From positions 1 to 10,974 of the forward strand of contig DGXM01000073.1 of the NCBI GenBank assembly GCA_002396325.1: a stretch of 10,974 bases of DNA, in the 5' to 3' direction. Shown one piece after another: positions 5,679 to 10,974 of this stretch (the first letter of the stretch is position 1; every line of letters begins with the position of its first letter). A program made the position numbers and the translations under genes. Source of the stretch: Treponema sp. UBA4232. GTDB taxonomy: Bacteria; Spirochaetota; Spirochaetia; Treponematales; Treponemataceae. The notes below the pieces were generated by a model. It was not told the origin of the DNA. It ran no database searches and saw nothing but the letters and a program-made list of their open reading frames with translations.

Positions 5679-8600
5679 ATGAAGATTTCCTACAATGAAT
5701 TTCATATCAGCAGGAACGTGCGTGATTTGTGTAAGTTTGACCAGTCACTGTTCAGTTCCAGCGGCAATGTGATTTTTGCCAACCTCAAGGCGGTTCAGGC
5801 TTTTCAGGTGAAATTGAACCAGCTCTTCAAGGACAGAGGACAGGATGAAAAGCAGGTGTCCGCAGGAAATCTCAATGCAATGGGCCTGATTGATGAAATC
5901 TTCCATTATGTGTGCATGAGGTTCCGCCGCGACAAGGCTCCCGACGCATTTTCCAATCTGCTTGACGATTTGGACCTTTACTTCGGAAGGGAGAACATCG
6001 ACAATCTTCTGCTTCAGTTTATGGAAGAATTTCCTCCCACCGCGGTTTACCAGAAAAAGATGACCAATAAGGATTATCTGATGCAGTCCTGTCTTGATGT
6101 GGGAACTGACAATCGCAGGAGCAACAGGGAGCAGGTGCTTGAAGAGTTGATTATGCTGCATCTTGCGAATGAAAATCCCGCTTTCCATCCCTTCCAGATT
6201 CTTTTTGACGACAGAAAGCTTGCGCTGAATCCCGTCTACGTAAAGACCTGGAACCAGATCAAGGCCTATTTTATGACGCAGCCCGTCTTCGGTCCCAAAA
6301 ACAACTATCTCATCGATATGCTGAAGGAGCCTGTGATTGCTTCTCCCACGTCGCTTAAAGGGCAGCTTGACTATATCCGCACGTACTGGGCGGATTTGCT
6401 CGGCGAATGGCTGAAACGTCTTCTTGAGGGAATCGATACAATCAGTGAAGAGGAAAAAGCCGCATGGCACCCCACAAACGGCGGCGAAGTGAGCATGGAT
6501 GCCTATTCCTATGAAAATCTTATGCAGGAGTACGAAAGATTCAGTCCCGACCGTGAATGGATGCCGAAAGTGGTTCTTATGGCAAAGACCGTGCTTGTGT
6601 GGCTTTATCAGCTTTCAAAACAGTATGACCGGGAAATCACGCGTCTTGATCAGATTCCCGACGAAGAACTGGACAAACTCCGCGACGAAGGATTCACCGG
6701 ACTCTGGCTCATTGGACTTTGGGAAAGAAGTTACGCCTCGAAACGAATCAAGCAGATAAACGGAAACCCGGAGGCGGCCGCTTCGGCTTACTCGCTTTTG
6801 GACTACGAAATTGCATGGAATCTTGGCGGATGGGATGCTCTGGACAATCTGCGCAGAAGGTGCTGGGCGCGTGGAATCCGTCTTGCCAGCGACATGGTTC
6901 CGAACCACACGGGAATGGACGGAAAGTGGGTCATCGAGCACCCCGACTATTTCATTACTAGGAAAGACTGTCCGTTCCCGCAGTATACTTTCAACGGTGA
7001 GAATCTGAGCCGTGACAGCCGCGTCTCGCTTTATCTTGAGGACCATTATTATTCAAAGAGCGACTGTGCCGTTTGTTTCAAGCGTGTTGACAATCAGACC
7101 GGAGATGTGACTTACATCTATCACGGAAACGACGGAACCGGAATGCCTTGGAACGATACTGCGCAGATAGATTTCCTGAATGCCGCCGCGAGGGAAGCCG
7201 TAATCCAGCAGATTATGAAGGTTGCGGCTAATTTCCCCATCATCAGATTTGATGCCGCCATGGTTCTTGCAAAAAAGCATATCCGCCGTCTTTGGTATCC
7301 GGAGCCTGGTCACGGAGGAGACATAGCAACCCGAAGCCAGTATGCGCTTACGACCGATCAGTTCGAAAGTGCCCTGCCGAATGAGTTCTGGCGTGAAGTG
7401 GTGGACCGCTGTGCAAAGGACATGCCCGACACTCTGCTTTTGGCCGAGGCCTTCTGGATGATGGAGGGATACTTTACCCGTACTCTGGGAATGCACCGTG
7501 TTTACAACTCCGCTTTTATGAATATGCTCAAAAAAGAGGAAAATCAGAAGTACCGTGACACCGTGAAAAACACAATCAGATTCGATCCGCAGGTGTTGAA
7601 GCGTTTCGTGAACTTTATGAACAATCCTGATGAGGAGACTGCGGTTGCCCAGTTCGGAAAGGGTGACAAGTATTTCGGCGTGTGTACGCTGATGATTACG
7701 ATGCCGGGTCTTCCGATGTTCGGTCACGGACAGATTGAGGGATTCGAGGAAAAATACGGAATGGAATACACGAGGGCCTACCGTGACGAAAAGCCTGATG
7801 AGGGACTCGTGGGCCGCCATTGGCACGACATCTTCCCGCTTGCGCACAAGCGCTATCTTTTCTCCGGCGTGGAGAATTTCCTGTTCTACGATGTGTGGAA
7901 CAACGGTGTTGTGAATGAAAACGTCTTTGCGTATTCAAACGGTGCCGGGGACGAGAGAACGATTGTCTTCTATAATAACAAATACGAAAGAGCCGCCGGT
8001 TGGATAAAGCAGTCCTGCGAATATGCCGTGAAGACAGGAAGCGGTGAGGACGAAAAGCAGATGGTGAGCCGTTCTCTTGCGGAAGGAATCGGACTTACCC
8101 CAGGAGACAGCCACTTTATGATTTTCCGCGAACACAGGACAGGCCTGTGGTACGTGCGCAGAAGCGACGACATAATCAACAACGGTATGTATGTGGCTCT
8201 GAACGGATTCGAATACCAGGTGTATCTTGACGTGCGTCAGGTTGCTGACACCGCGGATGGAAAATATTCCAAGCTGAATGAGCTTTTGAATGGTTCCGGA
8301 GTGCCCGACCTTGAGATTGCATGGCAGGAATACCGCTACAAGGATTTGTACGCCGCACTCGCAAAATTCGCGACACCTGAATTGTTCAAGTCTTTCAAGC
8401 TTCTCTTCACTCCCGTTGCGGTGCTCAAGTCGGAGCAGAAGGAAATGCCGGATCTCAAGACGCTTTTTGCCGATGTGAAGAAATCTGCAATGGAATATTA
8501 CGAGGTGGAATCTGCTTTTGCGCTTGAAGAATCCAAAGTGCGTGAGGCTCAGAAGATTGCCGATGCTTCTGAAGAACGCGGCAGGAGGAAGTCTTCGGTT

Positions 8601-9383
8601 ACGGCGACTCAGAAAGAGGCCCGCGTGAGCAAAAAGGCTTCAACCGCATCTTCTCTCCAGCGTTTCCAGTCATTCTGCAAAGAAATTGAATATCTTGCAT
8701 CCGTTGTGGCCAGTGCCCAGGGATTGGATATGCCGAAATCATCTTCCGGTGTGGCCCGCTACAAGGCTTCAAATTCCACGTTCAAGGTTTCATTGGAAAA
8801 CATCATTTACGAAGGACTGCTTGAACACGAGGCGGCTCCTGAAATCCTCTGTGCGTTTGCGATGGTCTCAAGTGCAGGGCGCGACAACTGCCTTAAATGG
8901 GCATATGACCGCAAGCTGGCTGAAATCCTCGAAAAGACAGGTGTGAAGGAGAATAATCTGCGCCCCATACTGAAGAGTCTCTTTGTGATGATGAGGGTTC
9001 GTGACTTCAATTTCGGAGCCTCAAGCTACAGCAAGTCCACTTACGACACTGCCCGTCTGCTTTTGGAAGGACCCAACTCAGGACTTTTGGTCGGAGCGAA
9101 CGACTACAACGGTATCCGCTGGTTCAATAAAGAGATGCTGGAAAGCACATTGTGGTACGGATTTGCCGCAGTGACTATGTACAGCCCGAGGATTCTGCGT
9201 GAACAGATTTACAGGTTGTACCGCACTTTGATTGCTGCCGAGGAAGGGTCTGAGTATCAGTGCCAGAAATTCCTTGCCGTACTGAAACCTGAAAAGAAGG
9301 GTGCGAAACGCAGAAAGAGCGGTGTCTTCCTCGGAGAAAAACCGAAGTCTGCCAAAAAGGAGACCCCGGATATTCTGTCGTAA
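5679..9383 (+). CDS. Large GH13 (alpha-amylase superfamily) protein of unassigned specificity
   Basis: The protein has 1234 residues and no signal peptide, so it is probably a cytoplasmic glucan-active enzyme working with MalQ. Residues 1-300 (opening NEFHISRNVRDL) are a mostly helical region I cannot assign. The GH13 barrel runs from about 325 to 790: region I SDMVPNH (Asp405, His410), region II IRFDAA with nucleophile Asp525, region III LLAEAFW with acid/base Glu590, and region IV NNPDEE with Asp651. All three catalytic carboxylates are present. Region IV has Pro where most alpha-amylases have His (NHD), recalling the NTPD motif of GlgE maltosyltransferases. After the barrel comes a conserved-looking stretch with DIINNGMYVALNGFEYQVYLD, a charged Ser/Lys/Arg-rich linker (about 950-995), a helical region and a basic tail from about 1203. 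Most amylases have 450-700 residues. Hydrolase and transferase activity cannot be told apart here. Confidence 0.88.
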   Translation: MKISYNEFHISRNVRDLCKFDQSLFSSSGNVIFANLKAVQAFQVKLNQLFKDRGQDEKQVSAGNLNAMGLIDEIFHYVCMRFRRDKAPDAFSNLLDDLDLYFGRENIDNLLLQFMEEFPPTAVYQKKMTNKDYLMQSCLDVGTDNRRSNREQVLEELIMLHLANENPAFHPFQILFDDRKLALNPVYVKTWNQIKAYFMTQPVFGPKNNYLIDMLKEPVIASPTSLKGQLDYIRTYWADLLGEWLKRLLEGIDTISEEEKAAWHPTNGGEVSMDAYSYENLMQEYERFSPDREWMPKVVLMAKTVLVWLYQLSKQYDREITRLDQIPDEELDKLRDEGFTGLWLIGLWERSYASKRIKQINGNPEAAASAYSLLDYEIAWNLGGWDALDNLRRRCWARGIRLASDMVPNHTGMDGKWVIEHPDYFITRKDCPFPQYTFNGENLSRDSRVSLYLEDHYYSKSDCAVCFKRVDNQTGDVTYIYHGNDGTGMPWNDTAQIDFLNAAAREAVIQQIMKVAANFPIIRFDAAMVLAKKHIRRLWYPEPGHGGDIATRSQYALTTDQFESALPNEFWREVVDRCAKDMPDTLLLAEAFWMMEGYFTRTLGMHRVYNSAFMNMLKKEENQKYRDTVKNTIRFDPQVLKRFVNFMNNPDEETAVAQFGKGDKYFGVCTLMITMPGLPMFGHGQIEGFEEKYGMEYTRAYRDEKPDEGLVGRHWHDIFPLAHKRYLFSGVENFLFYDVWNNGVVNENVFAYSNGAGDERTIVFYNNKYERAAGWIKQSCEYAVKTGSGEDEKQMVSRSLAEGIGLTPGDSHFMIFREHRTGLWYVRRSDDIINNGMYVALNGFEYQVYLDVRQVADTADGKYSKLNELLNGSGVPDLEIAWQEYRYKDLYAALAKFATPELFKSFKLLFTPVAVLKSEQKEMPDLKTLFADVKKSAMEYYEVESAFALEESKVREAQKIADASEERGRRKSSVTATQKEARVSKKASTASSLQRFQSFCKEIEYLASVVASAQGLDMPKSSSGVARYKASNSTFKVSLENIIYEGLLEHEAAPEILCAFAMVSSAGRDNCLKWAYDRKLAEILEKTGVKENNLRPILKSLFVMMRVRDFNFGASSYSKSTYDTARLLLEGPNSGLLVGANDYNGIRWFNKEMLESTLWYGFAAVTMYSPRILREQIYRLYRTLIAAEEGSEYQCQKFLAVLKPEKKGAKRRKSGVFLGEKPKSAKKETPDILS

Positions 9384-9447
9384 AAAAAGGAGCCTCTGAG
9401 TGATTCAGTTTGAGTCTGGATACCAGAAGTTCCCTTGAAGATGAACT

Positions 9448-10767
9448 TTAGTTTTGATTCAAAGAGTTGAGAATGTCCGTCACATACCCGATGTCGTCGT
9501 GTTTGATGACGGGCTTTCCTGTTGCTGCGGGCTTCAGACTGCGTGCAATCCTTTCATCCATCGCCGGAACTTCCCCAAGATTGTGGCGCACAAAGGATTC
9601 GTCAAGGCACGGGTCGTCGCGGGCAATGAGCACAACGGCGGAATCTTCGTCATCCGTAATGTCGGAGCGGAGTTGCGATGCTGCGTAAGCGGCGCTGGTT
9701 TCCTTGTCTGCAAAAACCTTGTATTTCATAAACAAATCTTTGCATGCCTTTTCGGTGGCTTCCTGACTTACATCCGCCGGATACACAAAGCTTCTGAGCA
9801 TGAGTGCGTTTTCCTTGAAAAGATGCTCCATCCTCTCCAGATTCGAAGGGTCTGCAGGATTTGCCGGAGCCCTTTGCGACACGGGCACAAAACTGTCGAG
9901 AACCTGTACATTCCCGCGAGCATCGAGCTTCAGGTTGTTCGTTGTGGGTAAAATGAACCCGTTCACTGGAAGTGCGAGCTGCCAGCTGTAGAGTCCCGAA
10001 ATAAGGTTCCCGTAGTTTCCTGCGCTCATTGCGTAGTAGATGCTTCCTTCCACGAGTTTCTTTATGCGGGTGAAGGCAAACGTGTAGAAGAAGGCCTGCG
10101 GCAGAAGACGTCCGATGTTGGAAGTGTTGCCGAGTGTCAGGTGGTATTTCTTCACAAGATCGTGGTTTGAAAAGAAGTGCCGCACGATGTTGTGGCAGTC
10201 CTCTTCGGTTCCGTCAATCTCGATGGGGTAGATGTTGCCGCCGTTCCAGACAAAATCACTTTCCTCAAGTCCGCGGATTTTTCCCTTCGGATATAAAAGC
10301 ACCGATTTCACAAGTTTTTTTCCGCGCAGGGCACTTGCCATACATGCTCCGAGTTCTCCCGTCGTTGCGTCAAGCAGAATGGACTTCTGTTCGGTGTACT
10401 GAAGAATGGTCTCGAGCGCGGATGCCAGATAAGATGTTCCGAAATCCTTGAATGTGCCGGTCGGTCCGTGGTACAGCTCCAGCATAAAAAGATTTTTGTC
10501 CAGCTGCTTCACTTCGGGTTGGAAGGTGAAGGCGTGTGTTGCAATGGCTTCGCAAATCAGCGGGCTGAATTCTTTATTGATAAGACCTGATGTGAGTGTT
10601 CCTGCCAGGTTTGCAAAAGAAGTGGTTTCATTTGCGTATAAAATCCATTGGCGCAGATTTTCGGTGTCAAGAGGCACGTAAAGTCCTCCGTCTGCCGGCA
10701 TACAGTCAAGCAACGCATTGCGGAATCCAACTATATTGGAATTATCTCTCGTACTCACAAAGCGCAT
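9448..10767 (-). CDS. thrC: Threonine synthase (PLP-dependent)
   Basis: This enzyme converts O-phosphohomoserine to threonine and phosphate, the last step of threonine synthesis, in the cytoplasm. It has 439 residues, close to E. coli ThrC (428). The N-terminus MRFVSTRDN and PADGGLYVP are typical of the family. PLP-binding Lys107 lies in HGPTGTFKDFG. Further motifs are DATTGELGA (134-141, a variant of the usual ATSGDTGSA), GNTSNIGRLLPQ (213-224) and the SAGNYGN phosphate loop (248-254). The ATG at 10767 has GGGAGA seven bases upstream. The gene stands alone: no hom or thrB is adjacent, and it converges on the GH13 gene with a 64-base gap. A clear extended -10 promoter and a folded leader lie upstream, so it is probably transcribed alone and may be controlled at its leader. 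Confidence 0.95.
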   Translation of the reverse strand: MRFVSTRDNSNIVGFRNALLDCMPADGGLYVPLDTENLRQWILYANETTSFANLAGTLTSGLINKEFSPLICEAIATHAFTFQPEVKQLDKNLFMLELYHGPTGTFKDFGTSYLASALETILQYTEQKSILLDATTGELGACMASALRGKKLVKSVLLYPKGKIRGLEESDFVWNGGNIYPIEIDGTEEDCHNIVRHFFSNHDLVKKYHLTLGNTSNIGRLLPQAFFYTFAFTRIKKLVEGSIYYAMSAGNYGNLISGLYSWQLALPVNGFILPTTNNLKLDARGNVQVLDSFVPVSQRAPANPADPSNLERMEHLFKENALMLRSFVYPADVSQEATEKACKDLFMKYKVFADKETSAAYAASQLRSDITDDEDSAVVLIARDDPCLDESFVRHNLGEVPAMDERIARSLKPAATGKPVIKHDDIGYVTDILNSLNQN

Positions 10768-10798
10768 AAAAAATCTCCCGATGTATCCAAATTAAAAT

Positions 10799-10833
10799 AG
10801 CCAGTCCCATAATGTAAAACTACAGGATTGGCT
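10799..10833 (-). promoter_or_regulatory. Stem-loop at the 5' end of the thrC leader RNA
   Basis: In the thrC transcript AGCCAATCCT pairs with GGGACTGGCT (five pairs, an A-C mismatch, three pairs and a G-U). Inside lies a second small hairpin, TGTA-GTTT-TACA. The structure starts within a few bases of the predicted transcription start, and ATTTTAATTT follows it. It could stabilise the mRNA 5' end or act as a weak attenuator. I recognise no known riboswitch or T-box. Confidence 0.5.
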
Positions 10834-10837
10834 CTTC

Positions 10838-10867
10838 ATTATAACAATTTGCGTAATTTTATTTCAA
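10838..10867 (-). promoter_or_regulatory. thrC: thrC promoter (sigma-70 type, extended -10)
   Basis: On the minus strand TTGAAA (10867-10862) is followed after 18 bases by a perfect TATAAT (10843-10838). TGT just before the -10 gives an extended -10 element. Transcription should start near 10831, leaving a leader of about 64 bases before the thrC ATG. This is the best promoter in the window. Confidence 0.78.
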
Positions 10868-10900
10868 GTGGTGGCGGTTAAAGCTCCGGGCTTCAGCATG

Positions 10901-10974
10901 AAACAAAATGCAAAGAGCTCAAAATGAGTCAGCTGGGACCCGCTGACTCATTTTGAGCTCTTTGTATTTTGTTT
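10901..10974. terminator. Very long perfect hairpin, probable bidirectional intrinsic terminator
   Basis: Arms 10901-10933 and 10942-10974 pair over 33 bases around the 8-base loop TGGGACCC. As plus-strand RNA there are 32 Watson-Crick pairs and one G-U. The core, AAAATGAGTCAGC against GCTGACTCATTTT, has the A-tract/GC-stem/T-tract form of a bidirectional intrinsic terminator. The outer arms (CAAAGAGCTC against GAGCTCTTTG, then AAACAAAA against TTTTGTTT) extend it well past normal terminator length. It lies upstream of the thrC promoter and probably insulates thrC from a gene to the right. The right arm ends exactly at the window edge, so its full extent is unknown. It could instead be one copy of a dispersed palindromic repeat. 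Confidence 0.65.

Noticed and set aside
5745..6470. Minus-strand reading frame of 241 codons inside the GH13 gene.
   Set aside because: It lies wholly opposite a well supported coding region, has no recognisable family and is explained by codon bias of the real gene.
7053..7847. Minus-strand reading frame of 264 codons inside the GH13 barrel.
   Set aside because: It overlaps the conserved catalytic motifs on the other strand and shows no protein family features.
9427..9456. Terminator between the GH13 gene and thrC (AAGTTC and GAACTT arms, then TAGTTTT; also TCTGG-ATA-CCAGA at 9415-9427).
   Set aside because: Both stems are short, of low GC content or without a following T-run, so neither is a convincing intrinsic terminator on either strand.
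10742..10810. A 22-codon minus-strand reading frame in the thrC leader with four Ile codons, overlapping the thrC start, as a leader peptide.
   Set aside because: It has no Shine-Dalgarno sequence, its ATG lies within the leader stem, and four Ile codons in AT-rich DNA are easily reached by chance.

Overview
The window reads as ordinary chromosomal DNA from a spirochaete, most likely a treponeme. This rests on the overall look of the proteins, a relaxed spirochaete-style lipobox (Thr-Ala-Ser-Cys) in one small lipoprotein, AT-rich intergenic DNA around moderately GC-rich genes, and consensus sigma-70-type promoters. The genus is an inference. There are no tRNA or rRNA genes, insertion sequences, phage genes or CRISPR arrays.

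Layout: (1) 34-1668 (+) is a fused tryptophan-biosynthesis enzyme, TrpC-TrpF, probably the last gene of a trp operon that enters from the left. (2) 1643-2716 (-) is a GT2 glycosyltransferase fused to a GtrA-type membrane domain. It starts at TTG, and its 3' end overlaps trpCF tail to tail. (3) 2851-3267 (-) is a small lipoprotein that looks like a free-standing I9/subtilase-propeptide inhibitor. (4) 3268-3501 is a divergent, AT-rich control region. (5) 3502-5637 (+) malQ (GH77) and 5679-9383 (+) a 1234-residue GH13-family protein form a two-gene glucan operon. (6) 9448-10767 (-) is thrC, with a strong extended -10 promoter and a folded leader. (7) The right edge, 10901-10974, is a nearly perfect 33-bp-stem hairpin.

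How the genes work together: malQ and the GH13 gene are the functional pair. Neither product has a signal peptide, so both should act on cytoplasmic glycogen or maltodextrin. The spacing of the three catalytic residues in MalQ (D316, E508, D563) reveals an insertion of about 145 residues between nucleophile and acid/base, as in plant-type DPE2 enzymes. The GH13 partner keeps the catalytic triad but has Pro where the region IV His normally sits, and carries about 300 unassigned residues before the barrel and about 430 after it. This pair, the orphan inhibitor-like lipoprotein and the right-edge hairpin are the parts most worth a second look. I found no clear new multi-gene defence or mobile system.
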